Assembly (NCBI GenBank): GCA_965116115.1
Contig: OZ220486.1
Coordinates: 682,001 to 746,000 of the forward strand
DNA length: 64,000 nt
DNA from: JAPOXR01 sp965116115
GTDB lineage: Bacteria > Pseudomonadota > Alphaproteobacteria > Rhodobacterales > Rhodobacteraceae
Direction of reading: 5' to 3'
Shown here: positions 34,679 through 43,292 of the stretch, piece after piece
Numbering within the stretch: position 1 is the first letter of the stretch
Layout of the letters: every line of letters begins with the position of its first letter
Position numbers and translations under genes: made by a program
The notes under the pieces: generated by a model
What the model saw: the letters and a program-made list of their open reading frames with translations, nothing else
Database searches by the model: none
Told to the model about the DNA's origin: nothing

Positions 34679-35797
34679 ATGAAATTTTCGGTCGACGCCG
34701 ATGAGCTGCGCGTTGCGGCCGGCTATGCCCGGTCAACCGTGGCCCGAGGACATTCCGCTCCGATTCTTGCAAATGTTCTGATTGAAGCAGACGGCGACAA
34801 AGTGCGGTTCCGCGCGACGGATATTCAGATTGAGCTTGAAACCACGCTGGATGCCAATGTCTCTGAATCCGGCGGCGCGACGGTTTCAGCCGGTGTCCTG
34901 CACGATCTGGCGAGGCGGCTGCCTTCCGGCATTCCGGTCGAGTTCAATTTCGACGGAAAGAAGGAACAGCTCCAGATCAACGCGGGGGCGACGGACTGCA
35001 ATCTGCTGACCCTGCCGAAAGACGATTTCCCGAGCATGACGCAGGTCGGCTATGATGTCAACTTCAGCGTTGAATCAACGGTTCTTCACCGGCTGTTTGA
35101 CATGTCGAAAATGTCTGTGGCGGCGGACAGCCCGCGCAAATACCTGCAGGGCGTGTGTCTGCACCTCGCAGACGGTCCGGACGGCGGACTTCTGCGCTGC
35201 GTGTCTTCCGACGGATTTCAGATGGCGCGCATCGACGCTGAAGCTCCGCCGGGCTGTGAGGGCTTGAATGCGGTAATTATTCCGCTGAAGACAGTCCTGG
35301 AAGTGATGAAGATGCTGGACGACGGCCCTGACACCGTGCGGGTTTCGGCCTCAGAAAGCAAGATCAGATTTTCAACGCCCAACATGACATTTTTGTCCCG
35401 TGTCGTGAATGCGGAGTTTCCCGACTACAACAAGCTGATCCCGGAGTCCGCCGGCATCAGGATGGAGGTTGATTCCGAGGCCTGCCTGCAGGCGCTTGGA
35501 AGACTGTCCGCGGTTGTCCCGCGCGACGGGAGTTCGGTGCAGTTGACTATCGCCAATGACAATCTCCATATGTCTGTCAGTTCGCCGCTTTCCGGCACCA
35601 TCAACGAAAATATCGAGGTCGCGTTTCCGCACGAGGAAATGAAGATCAAATTCAACCACGCCCATTTGTCCGGCATATTCAGCCTGCTCAGAGAAGGCAC
35701 GGTCTCAGTGGAACTGCAGCCGACGCCGGGAGCGACCCTGTTTGCGTCGAGCGGTGACGAGAACGCGCTTTTTGTCGTGATGCCCATTCGGGTCTGA
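34679..35797 (+). CDS. dnaN: DNA polymerase III beta subunit (sliding clamp)
   Basis: A 372-residue clamp with three repeated domains, typical length. Signatures: the N-terminus MKFSVDADELRVAA, DDFPSM before the second domain, PRKYLQGVCLHLA, and the C-terminus ENALFVVMPIRV (the clamp end is normally M-P-x-R-x). ATG 34679 is chosen over upstream codons because conservation starts there and CAGG precedes it. It lies 108 bases after dnaA, consistent with an operon. Confidence 0.97.
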   Translation: MKFSVDADELRVAAGYARSTVARGHSAPILANVLIEADGDKVRFRATDIQIELETTLDANVSESGGATVSAGVLHDLARRLPSGIPVEFNFDGKKEQLQINAGATDCNLLTLPKDDFPSMTQVGYDVNFSVESTVLHRLFDMSKMSVAADSPRKYLQGVCLHLADGPDGGLLRCVSSDGFQMARIDAEAPPGCEGLNAVIIPLKTVLEVMKMLDDGPDTVRVSASESKIRFSTPNMTFLSRVVNAEFPDYNKLIPESAGIRMEVDSEACLQALGRLSAVVPRDGSSVQLTIANDNLHMSVSSPLSGTINENIEVAFPHEEMKIKFNHAHLSGIFSLLREGTVSVELQPTPGATLFASSGDENALFVVMPIRV

Positions 35798-35834
35798 ATT
35801 TTCAGGAAGTCATGGAACCGGCCCGCGGGCCGGT

Positions 35835-36959
35835 TTGCGGATCTTGGCGCAAACGTATCTGACTGAACTTATTCTGTCGCATTTTCGCTGTTTCAGAAGC
35901 CTGCGGCTTGAAACAGACAGCCGGCCGGTCATTTTGACCGGGGTGAACGGATCGGGGAAGACAAGCATTCTGGAGGCCGTGTCGCTGTTTTCTCCCGGGC
36001 GCGGCCTGAGACGCGCCCGGGCGGAGGAAATGGCCCGCCGTCCCGGCGGTGTCGGCTGGAAAGTTTCATGCCGAATGATCCGCGGCGAGAGCGAAAGGGT
36101 TATTTCGAGCTGGTGGCGGAACAGTCCGGGACGGCGTTTGGAGGTTGACGGCAGATCAGCGAGACAGGCGGGGCTGGGCCATTGTCTGAGTATCCTGTGG
36201 CTGACGCCGTCCATGGACCGCATCTGGAGCGAAGGAGCTGACGGACGCAGAAGATTTCTGGACCGGACGGCAATGAGTCTGTTCCCGGATCATGCGGCGC
36301 ATGCGGTGGCTTATGACCGGGCAATGCGCGAGCGAAACAGGCTCCTCCGCGACGGAAACCGGGACGCGGGCTGGCTCAACGCGCTGGAATCCCGGATGTC
36401 GGATTCCGGCGCTGAATTAACCCGCGGGCGGCTGCGCGCGATCAAGCGGCTTGAGACGGCGTTCGCCGGCGGGGAATCCGCATTTCCGGCGGCCGGGCTG
36501 CGGCTGGCCTCGCCGGGAGGCGCATGCGCGGTTTCGACGGAAGCCGACGAGCTGGCGAAGTCGCTGTGTTCAGGCCGGCAAAGAGATTTCCGGGCCGGCA
36601 GGACACTCACTGGTCCGCACCGCGCCGACCTTGCGGTCGAATTTCGGTCCCGCGGGACGGCGGCGAAACTCTGTTCCACAGGCGAGCAGAAAGCTTTGCT
36701 GATCTCTCTTATTCTCGCCAACGCGCGCGCGATTTCCGACGATTTGAGCTTTCCTCCGGTTTTGCTTCTGGATGAAATCGCTGCCCATCTCGACTCCAGC
36801 AGGCTCCGGCTGCTCTTGGCCGAAGTCAGGCGTCTGCATGCGCAGATCTGGATGACGGGGACGGAAGCCGCCCTTTTCGATGAGATTTCCGACGACGTCC
36901 AGAATCTGCGAATTGTCACCGGATCAGACGGGCCCGCAGTGGAGAAAATTAGTAGCTGA
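35835..36959 (+). CDS. recF: DNA replication/repair protein RecF
   Basis: An SMC-like ATPase that loads RecA at gaps with RecO and RecR. Walker A is GVNGSGKTS (36-44), the signature is STGEQKALLISLILA, and Walker B is VLLLDEIAAHLD. The 374-residue length is normal. The start is TTG 35835 (TTG 35844 is an alternative); no ATG is available in a sensible place. In many relatives gyrB follows, but here the next 670 bases hold no gene, which points to a rearrangement. Confidence 0.94.
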   Translation: MRILAQTYLTELILSHFRCFRSLRLETDSRPVILTGVNGSGKTSILEAVSLFSPGRGLRRARAEEMARRPGGVGWKVSCRMIRGESERVISSWWRNSPGRRLEVDGRSARQAGLGHCLSILWLTPSMDRIWSEGADGRRRFLDRTAMSLFPDHAAHAVAYDRAMRERNRLLRDGNRDAGWLNALESRMSDSGAELTRGRLRAIKRLETAFAGGESAFPAAGLRLASPGGACAVSTEADELAKSLCSGRQRDFRAGRTLTGPHRADLAVEFRSRGTAAKLCSTGEQKALLISLILANARAISDDLSFPPVLLLDEIAAHLDSSRLRLLLAEVRRLHAQIWMTGTEAALFDEISDDVQNLRIVTGSDGPAVEKISS

Positions 36960-37632
36960 ACATGGCAGGATTGATGATACGGGTGGGTTGGAAGCAGAAA
37001 CCGGAAGCGTCAAATCCGTTACATGTCGGGCGCGTCTGCGTCACTATTTCCATCCATCAACACAACAAAGACAGACTGCCAGGTTTTACACCCGAACAAT
37101 TGAAAGGCTTGGCCGATATTCGGCTTCGGCCAAGAAACCGGCGACAAGATGATGCTAAAGCTCTTCATATGAATCAATCCGAGGATAATTCCGTCAGGAG
37201 TTGTCCACAGGGGTTGTGCAGCGCGAGTCTGCAGCAAACTTTCATTTCCCGGCGCTGCGCCGGCTGGAGTTTCCTGTTTCCGTTCCCAATCAGTCCGCGC
37301 CATCAATCCCGCTGTGTCGGACTGCTGGCCGGCGGTCAATGCGACTCTTGGCGTTTTATCCCGGGAGCGGTGTCAATCGCGTATTTCCTGCTTTTTCGCT
37401 GCCATCGGCTGCGAATGATTCCAGTCCTATATGATTTACGGGCGGGCCGGGCCTTGGATCGGTGCGCGATATCCTCAGCAGGCTGGGCCGCATCGGCTTT
37501 GTTTCGGCCAGCTGCCAGCCGGCGCCGGGAGATGCAATGCCTCAGCCTCCGGCCCGTCGCTGACGCCGACAGGCGATCCGGTCCCGCGGTCGCCGGAACG
37601 AAAGGCGATCTTTCGCCAAGACCGCGCATCGA
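36960..37632. other. Non-coding region after recF, with an IS630 end and a hairpin
   Basis: No gene is recognised. A 9-bp perfect inverted repeat (CTTGGCCGA and TCGGCCAAG, 37108-37134) could end transcription of the dnaA-recF genes, although no T run follows. TTGTCCACA at 37200 resembles a single DnaA box. At 37301-37328 there is an IS630 right end (26 of 28 bases match copy A). Confidence 0.45.
37301..37328 (-). mobile_element. IS630 right-end fragment
   Basis: The sequence differs from the right end of IS630 copy A at about two positions (catcaatcccgctgtgtcgg, then actgctgg). Nothing else of the element remains. A longer right end in the same orientation lies at 39524-39651, so the lipoprotein gene between them is framed by two IS630 ends. 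Confidence 0.6.
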
Positions 37633-39072
37633 TCAGCGCGTGCCGGCGAAGCCGGCGGACAGGTCGCTGCGCGTCAGCGTGCCGCCCATGCCTTGGTGGG
37701 ACAGGCCGAAGAAGGATCCTGTGATAACGCCTTCGTCGGCGCCGGCTGATCGCGAGAAGCCGTTGCCTTCGACGGTGATGCCGTAATTCAAATCGCCGTC
37801 GCGCCACACGGTTCCGGAGCCGGGCGCGCCGGGCTTGCCGGTCCACTGTTCCATCCCGGTGAAATCGAGATTGCCGGCTGATCCCGTAAGGTCGACGGTC
37901 AGCCCGGCAGCGCCGGCCACGGTCCTGCCGCCGGGGGTCAGTCCGAGAAGGCGCCCCGCCCAGCTGACGCTGCCCGTGAGCTGCGTGTTGTCGGCGAGAT
38001 CGATGGCGGGATCCGGCCCCAGCGCCCAGGGCCGCACGAGGCCGTTGCGCAGCGCGGCGCCGAATGCGAAGCCGCCGATCTCGCCGCGCACATGCAGCGA
38101 TTGATCCTCCCAAGGGCCGAGCGAGGCGGCGATATCAGACGGTCTTTCGCCTGTGCGGAGTCGGCCATAGACCGCCAGCAGCGCCTCGCGGTCGAGCGGA
38201 TACATCAGGTCGTATTTTTTCTTCCGTATGTCCCATGGCCTGCCTGTGTTCATGACGGTTTCGGGGAAGTATCTGCCATCCGGATGGTCGCGGCCGAGGG
38301 CGTGAAGAAGCTCGTGCATGAGTGTGCCCATGCGCTCGGTGGGATGGGTAATGCGCGTTTGATCGACCCAGATACGGGCGGCCAGCTGCTCTCCGTTGTA
38401 GGTGCGAGGCGCCACCATGCCGATCCAGTTGGGTTCGCCAGCGATTTCCCAGTCCTCCCGGCGATCGTATTCGACAACGATTTCGCCGTTCCTGACCCTG
38501 CTAGAGCTGTCAAGCCTGGCGTCTTCGGCGGCGGAAACCGGCGAACCGATCTTGATCTGGAAGTCTCCCGGCAGGTTGCCGTTCACGAACTGGACGGCGA
38601 GGATGATTTCGTCTTTGTGCGTCGGCGTGACGCTTTCGACATAACGCACGACCGGCGGCCGGGCGAAGCGGTGGACGAGAGGCGAATCCTTTCTGAGATA
38701 ACGGGTGACGAGGTCGGCGCCTACGCCGTCGCGAACCCGCCCGTAGCGTACGGTCGCGCCGCCATGATCCGGTGTTTGTTCGAGACCGGTCGCTTCCGGC
38801 GGCGGCATGGCGCCGATGCGGAGTTCGCCGCTGATCGAAACGACGGGCGTTTGCCGGGCCAGGGGATGAGGCGGGAAGATCCTCGGTCCGCCCGGTGCGG
38901 CGGGAGCAGGGCTGGAAGCCGCAGGAACAGTAGCCGCGGGAACAGGCTCGGGAACATCAGACTTGACCGGCGCGGTTGCGGAACTGCCTCCCCCGCCGCC
39001 GCAGGCGGCCAGCAACGCAAGCGCCGGCAGCGCCGCGATACCGGCCGGATATCCCCGCTTTACGCGGAACAT
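37633..39072 (-). CDS. Surface lipoprotein: metzincin-type metalloprotease with a TbpB-like barrel
   Basis: From ATG 39072 the 479-residue protein has a lipoprotein signal with lipobox LLAAC followed by a Gly/Ser run and a Pro/Ala-rich tether. A protease domain carries the zinc motif H253-E254-x2-H257-x2-G260-x2-H263 and, further on, a DLMYPLDREALLAVYG segment suited to a Met-turn. The C-terminal 130 residues (GSVSWAGRLLG, GITVEGNGFSR, GSFFGLSHQGMGGTL, AGFAGTR) match the beta-barrel domain of transferrin-binding-protein-B-like surface lipoproteins. It probably sits on the outer membrane and cleaves a host or environmental protein; the substrate is unknown. The same frame stays open upstream to 39576. 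Confidence 0.78.
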   Translation of the reverse strand: MFRVKRGYPAGIAALPALALLAACGGGGGSSATAPVKSDVPEPVPAATVPAASSPAPAAPGGPRIFPPHPLARQTPVVSISGELRIGAMPPPEATGLEQTPDHGGATVRYGRVRDGVGADLVTRYLRKDSPLVHRFARPPVVRYVESVTPTHKDEIILAVQFVNGNLPGDFQIKIGSPVSAAEDARLDSSSRVRNGEIVVEYDRREDWEIAGEPNWIGMVAPRTYNGEQLAARIWVDQTRITHPTERMGTLMHELLHALGRDHPDGRYFPETVMNTGRPWDIRKKKYDLMYPLDREALLAVYGRLRTGERPSDIAASLGPWEDQSLHVRGEIGGFAFGAALRNGLVRPWALGPDPAIDLADNTQLTGSVSWAGRLLGLTPGGRTVAGAAGLTVDLTGSAGNLDFTGMEQWTGKPGAPGSGTVWRDGDLNYGITVEGNGFSRSAGADEGVITGSFFGLSHQGMGGTLTRSDLSAGFAGTR

Positions 39073-39367
39073 GTCATCCCGCGGCGGGACCGTGAGCGGC
39101 GCGGGCGGTCCGCCGTTCTGCAGGCTCAATGAGCAAAGCGCGGCCACGGCCCTGAGGCCTTGCCATTGACGACTTGACGCAGGTTCTCGGCGACGGCTGA
39201 TCGCCGGGCACGGGATGGAACCGCTCGAACCGGCTGCGCATCCGGGGCCGGAACCGGCTTCGGCGTCTCTTCCATGTCGTCTGCGTTGAGAGCGGGCGGG
39301 GTATGGCTGACTGCCCGCCTCGGCGGCGGACACCGCGCTCAGGCAGCGGGCGGTCCTCTCGGAGACA

Positions 39368-39376
39368 CCCCCCCCC
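39368..39376 (-). repeat. G9 tract (minus strand) upstream of the lipoprotein gene
   Basis: Nine C on the plus strand are nine G in the sense of the lipoprotein. They lie after about 44 codons of a frame beginning MKKTPSEVVMRGL (ATG 39501), which is in frame with the lipoprotein in this assembly. The placement resembles the G tracts of the two autotransporters, but here the downstream signal peptide has its own start. Confidence 0.5.
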
Positions 39377-39523
39377 GCCGGCTCAGCCGCCCGGACCGGC
39401 TTCTGTGGAAGCGCGAAGACCGTGCGCGCGAGGAGACCCTGCGCTGACCGGACAGCCGCCCGCAGACCGCGCATTACAACTTCGCTTGGCGTTTTCTTCA
39501 TGATCTCATTACTATATGTCGCG

Positions 39524-39651
39524 CCGGCCGGCAGCATGTGTCTTTGTTCAGACTGAAGCTGCTGCTGCAATTTCAACGGAGAGTCAATAGCCGGGAATCA
39601 GGACGTCTGCCGAACACTGATTAACATCATTCCCGCTGTGTCAGACTGCTA
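39524..39651 (-). mobile_element. IS630 right-end fragment (longer)
   Basis: Matches the right end of IS630 copy A over about 125 bases (tgttcagactgaag, agtcaatagccgggaatcag, cagactgctag) and ends at a TA. The transposase is absent. It supplies the sequence directly upstream of the ATG at 39501. Confidence 0.75.
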
Positions 39652-40112
39652 GATCGTGCGCTGCCTGTTTGATGAGTGCCAAGCCGACAATTTATTGCCG
39701 CGACCGGAAAACCAGCCAAGAATACGCGCCGAAACCGCAGCGAACTTTGATTTCATCGCTGATTCTCAGAGTTGGATCCATAATGCTGTATGCAGTATTT
39801 GAATCCGCTTAAATCACGTTTGTGCATACTATATGCGGTATACTAATCGACTTTAGGAACAAGCTCTCAGTCTTGCCGGCTACTGTCGGGCAATGAGGAG
39901 GAGGAGGGGAAGCCGAGTTGTCCACTCCGAGCCGGGTCACGTCGACGGCTCCTTGTTTAACAGAGCCGTTTCCGAGCGCAGGGAAAGGCGGACTGGCGTC
40001 TGGATGAGATTTGTCCGCTTGAACATCTACAGGACGCTCAGACAGTTATGCGGGCAAGCGGAATATGGCAAAATCGCGGCGATGCGGTGAACACTGTAAA
40101 ACTCAAATTTCC
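39652..40112. other. Intergenic region with operator-like repeats
   Basis: No gene is recognised. An AT-rich patch at 39780-39850 holds two direct copies of TATGCnGTAT (39789-39798, 39832-39841) and an inverted GCATActaTATGC (39824-39836), as in a repressor binding region, but the gene it served seems lost. A GGA-rich run follows at about 39895. Confidence 0.4.
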
Positions 40113-40151
40113 GCAACGCAGCAATTTCTGCCTTGAAATGCTGCGTTGCAG
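40113..40151 (+). promoter_or_regulatory. PhaR-like operator upstream of the phasin gene
   Basis: CTGCGTTGCAG (40141-40151) fits the CTGC-N3-GCAG site described for the PHB-sensing repressor PhaR of Paracoccus. It forms the right part of a larger inverted repeat (GCAACGCAGCA at 40113-40123 with TGCTGCGTTGC at 40139-40149), 45 bases before the phasin start. Confidence 0.6.
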
Positions 40152-40195
40152 CAATTAAGTGTCCCGGCACCAAGCTGGAAAAAGGAGTTTGAGAA

Positions 40196-40645
40196 ATGAA
40201 AAATGGAATTGCGAAGGAATGGAGTGAGATGTTCTTCTCTGGAATCCCGGGACGCTTGCCCGAGCTGGAAGCCGCAGTGAAGAATTCCGCGGCCCTGAAT
40301 GACAAACTTGCCGAGGCTGCGTTTCTTGCCGCCAAGGACAGCATAAAACTGTCTGCCGAGTGGACAAAAGAGGCTCTTGGCGACCTTGAGAAAGTGACTA
40401 AAGCGCAGTCTGAACCAGCAGAACTAGCGGAGGCGCTTTCCACATACAGGTCTGATGCCGCAGGGAAATCCACGCAGAAAATGGCGGCGCTCGCAGATAT
40501 TCTGGGACGCATGCAGGCGGAATCGATTCGCCTGTTCGTCGAGGCCAGCAAAGGCGCAGTCGACAAAGCCGCTTCAGAGCCGGAGCAGCCGGCTGAAGCC
40601 GCCAAACCCAAGGCCAAGAAAACGCCAGCGGCGGACGCTGCGTAA
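40196..40645 (+). CDS. Phasin-family protein
   Basis: A 149-residue amphipathic helical protein without Cys or signal peptide, with a hydrophilic Ala/Lys/Pro tail (AAKPKAKKTPAADAA). Phasins coat polyhydroxyalkanoate granules. The segment WSEMFFSGIPGRLPELEAAV and the repeated helices fit the alphaproteobacterial phasin pattern, but this family is diverse. The start follows AAAAAGGAG. A PhaR-like operator lies upstream and a hairpin downstream, which supports an inducible single-gene unit. Confidence 0.75.
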   Translation: MKNGIAKEWSEMFFSGIPGRLPELEAAVKNSAALNDKLAEAAFLAAKDSIKLSAEWTKEALGDLEKVTKAQSEPAELAEALSTYRSDAAGKSTQKMAALADILGRMQAESIRLFVEASKGAVDKAASEPEQPAEAAKPKAKKTPAADAA

Positions 40646-40669
40646 ATTCCGACAGCAAAATGCGGCGAT

Positions 40670-40691
40670 GGGCGGATCTTTCGGTCCGCCC
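40670..40691 (+). terminator. Hairpin terminator after the phasin gene
   Basis: GGGCGGA (40670-40676) pairs with TCCGCCC (40685-40691) around an 8-nt loop, 25 bases after the phasin stop; GTATTTCG follows. A start for mtgA upstream of this hairpin is therefore unlikely. Confidence 0.6.
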
Positions 40692-40755
40692 GTATTTCGC
40701 TGGTTCCTGTTTGCCGCTATTCCGGGCGCAGTCCGCAACATGGTCCGCTCTCGAA

Positions 40756-41472
40756 TTGGCAAAACGCGATTCATTCAAAAAATCTGACCAGCCGGAGCAG
40801 AACGGCGTTCGATGGACAGGGATCAGGCGCTCGGCAATACGGTGCGCGGTCTGGACGGTGTCGGCTTTCCTCGCCGCGCTCATTGCCGGTGTGAGCCTGC
40901 TTGCCGTCGCAGATCCGCCCTTCACTGCGAAGATGGCCGCGCATTACGTCAAGACCGGATCCGTCACGCACGAATCCGTTGATCTGGACAGCCTTCCCCG
41001 TCATATGCCGCTTGCCTTTATCGCCGCGGAAGATTCTGGTTTCTGCCGGCATTGGGGGTTCGACTTGAATGCCATCCGCGCAAGCGAAACCGGCGGCGGC
41101 GCCTCCATAAGCCAGCAGACAGCCCGCAACCTGTTTCTTTGGCGGGGCGAAAACGGATTCTTACGTCTGCTGGAATCTGTGGCCGCAGGCGTGATTGAGC
41201 TCGTTCTGAGCAAGCGGCGGATCCTGGAGATTTACCTTAACACCAATGAGTACAGCGGCGGGGTCTACGGCGTTGCGGCGGCCGCAAAGACCAGCTTCGG
41301 CAAGGTTGTGTCAGAACTTGATGACGAAGATTCCGCCCTGTTGGCGGCCCGCTTCAGCGGTGCGGCAGGCGCCGCCGAAGTGACTGACGATCAGCGGAAG
41401 CGGGCTGAAACCATCCTTGAAGGCGCGCGTTTGCTGTCAAAAGACGACAGATCCGCGTGCATTGGCGGTTGA
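40756..41472 (+). CDS. mtgA: Monofunctional peptidoglycan glycosyltransferase
   Basis: A GT51-family enzyme that polymerises lipid II into glycan strands at the inner membrane. Signatures: AAEDSGFCRHWGFD with catalytic E92 (from the chosen start), GASISQQTARNLFLW, and ELVLSKRRILEIYLNTNEYSGGVYG. One membrane helix lies at about 30-52. The frame is open from 40660, but TTG 40756 gives a normal 238-residue protein with a short basic cytoplasmic tail and avoids the phasin terminator; the start is not certain. Confidence 0.9.
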   Translation: MAKRDSFKKSDQPEQNGVRWTGIRRSAIRCAVWTVSAFLAALIAGVSLLAVADPPFTAKMAAHYVKTGSVTHESVDLDSLPRHMPLAFIAAEDSGFCRHWGFDLNAIRASETGGGASISQQTARNLFLWRGENGFLRLLESVAAGVIELVLSKRRILEIYLNTNEYSGGVYGVAAAAKTSFGKVVSELDDEDSALLAARFSGAAGAAEVTDDQRKRAETILEGARLLSKDDRSACIGG

Positions 41473-41544
41473 AAATGGGGGCCAAAGGACCTTATGAAGC
41501 GGCGGCATGAATTTGCGGCTTATCAGCGAAAGGATTCATCGGAA

Positions 41545-42216
41545 GTGACATATCGGCTGTATCATTACACGCTTTCACCGTTTTGCAGGAAATTGCGTTT
41601 GGTGCTGTCCGAAAAAAAGGTGGAATTCGAGTTGATTGAGGAACTGTACTGGGAAAAGCGCAAGGATTTCCTGCTGATGAGTCCGGCCGGCAAAGTCCCG
41701 GTGCTGCGCGGCCAAGGCAAAACATTCCCGGACAGCCAAGCGACCTGCGAATATATCGACACCATTCATCCCGATCCCGCTTTAATGCCGGATGATGCGC
41801 TTGAACAGTTTGAAACCCGGAGGCTGGTCAGCTGGTTCGATGAAAAATTTCATCAGGAAGTCACGTCCAAGCTGGTCGGCGAACGCGTGCTTCGGCGCAT
41901 CCAGGACCGCGGCCCGCCTGACGCCGCCAATATCGTGGCTGGAAGACGTTGCCTTCAGTTTCACCTTGAATACATGACCTACCTGCTTGACCGTCGCCGG
42001 TGGCTGGCCGGCGACCGCATTTCGCTTGCTGATTTCGCCGCCGCCGCGCATATCTCGTGTCTGGATTTTGTCGGCGACATTGAATGGAGGGAACAGACAG
42101 CGCTCAAGGATTGGTATGCCGCCATGAAGTCACGGCCCGCATTCCAGCCCCTGCTGAATGAATTTGTTTCCAAGGCCCCGCCGCCGCCGGACTGGTATTC
42201 GGATTTGGATTTTTGA
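41545..42216 (+). CDS. Glutathione S-transferase family protein
   Basis: An N-terminal thioredoxin-like domain opens MTYRLYHYTLSPFCRKLRLVL, with SPFC as the candidate catalytic site and PVLRGQGKTFPDSQATCEYI as the glutathione-binding segment. The C-terminal helical domain has AGDRISLADFAAAAH. GTG 41545 is preferred (AAAGGA 10 bases upstream; conserved start), giving 223 residues; an ATG at 41494 would add 17. Its stop overlaps the queG start by 4 bases, as is often seen for this GST-queG pair in alphaproteobacteria. Confidence 0.9.
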   Translation: MTYRLYHYTLSPFCRKLRLVLSEKKVEFELIEELYWEKRKDFLLMSPAGKVPVLRGQGKTFPDSQATCEYIDTIHPDPALMPDDALEQFETRRLVSWFDEKFHQEVTSKLVGERVLRRIQDRGPPDAANIVAGRRCLQFHLEYMTYLLDRRRWLAGDRISLADFAAAAHISCLDFVGDIEWREQTALKDWYAAMKSRPAFQPLLNEFVSKAPPPPDWYSDLDF

Positions 42217-43292
42217 CGCGGATTGAAGACCGGCTGAAAGAAAAGGCGGCTGCCGAAGGTTTCGATGCCGTCGGAATCTGCGCCCCCGGAGATATTCCGC
42301 AGGCTGCGCGGCGGCTCGAACAGTTCCTCGCGGCCGGACGGCACGGCGAAATGGATTGGATGCGGCGGCGCGCGGAATGGCGCGGCAATCCGGAGAGTCT
42401 CTGGCCGCAGGCAAGATCGGTGATCATGCTAGCGGAATCCTATGCGCCGAACGGCAATCCGCTGGAAGGTCTTGCGAACCGCAGCAAAGGCTGCATTTCG
42501 GTTTACGCGCGGAACCGCGACTATCATGACATCATGAAGAAACGTCTGAAGCGGCTCGGCGGATGGCTGGTCGCCGAGACAGACGCGGAGATCAAGGTTT
42601 TTGTTGACACTGCCCCGGTCATGGAGAAGCCGCTTGCCGAAGCGGCCGGTATCGGCTGGCAGGGCAAGCACACCAATCTCGTGAGCGAAGAGCTGGGGAG
42701 CTGGTTTTTTCTCGGGGCCATATTCACGACGTTTCCGTTGGAGCGCGGTGAAGCGGGCAGGGACCGGTGCGGTTCCTGCCGTCGGTGCCTTGATGTATGT
42801 CCGACGAATGCGTTTCCCGCTCCCTACCAGCTGGATGCGCGGCTTTGCATTTCCTATTTGACCATTGAGCACAAAGGGCCGGTGAAGGAACGGCTTCGGC
42901 CCGCCCTGGGCAACAGGATTTTCGGCTGCGATGACTGTCTGGCGGTTTGTCCGTGGAACAAGTTCGCGTCAACGGCGCGTGAGACACGGTACCAAGGGAG
43001 GCGGGAGCTGATTTCTCCTGATCTTGATTCTCTGGCGAATCTGAGCGGGTCCGCGTTCCGCGGGCTTTTCCGGGGCGGTCCCGTGCGGCGGATCGGGCGG
43101 GACAGGTTCGTGAGAAATGTTCTTTACGCGATCGGCAATTCTGAGAATCCCGGTTTTCTTCCGACGGTTTCGCGCCTCAGGTCGGATCCGGATCCGGCGG
43201 TCGCCGATGCGGCGGACTGGGCGTGCGTCCGGCTGACGGCGGCGCGGCGGGCGCATTGCCGCGGCGGCGGCGCGGATCAGGGTCCCGGTTAG
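42213..43292 (+). CDS. queG: Epoxyqueuosine reductase
   Basis: The last step of queuosine synthesis in tRNA: reduction of epoxyqueuosine using cobalamin and two 4Fe-4S clusters. Cluster cysteines are seen at C186, C189, C192, C196 (CGSCRRCLDVC) and C239, C242, C246 (CDDCLAVCP) with C212. The catalytic Asp is D133 in VDTAPVMEKPLAEAAG. The start is TTG 42213, coupled to the GST gene. The C-terminal end is HEAT-like (YAIGNSENP, SDPDPAVADAADWA). Length 359 is normal. Confidence 0.95.
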   Translation: MTRIEDRLKEKAAAEGFDAVGICAPGDIPQAARRLEQFLAAGRHGEMDWMRRRAEWRGNPESLWPQARSVIMLAESYAPNGNPLEGLANRSKGCISVYARNRDYHDIMKKRLKRLGGWLVAETDAEIKVFVDTAPVMEKPLAEAAGIGWQGKHTNLVSEELGSWFFLGAIFTTFPLERGEAGRDRCGSCRRCLDVCPTNAFPAPYQLDARLCISYLTIEHKGPVKERLRPALGNRIFGCDDCLAVCPWNKFASTARETRYQGRRELISPDLDSLANLSGSAFRGLFRGGPVRRIGRDRFVRNVLYAIGNSENPGFLPTVSRLRSDPDPAVADAADWACVRLTAARRAHCRGGGADQGPG

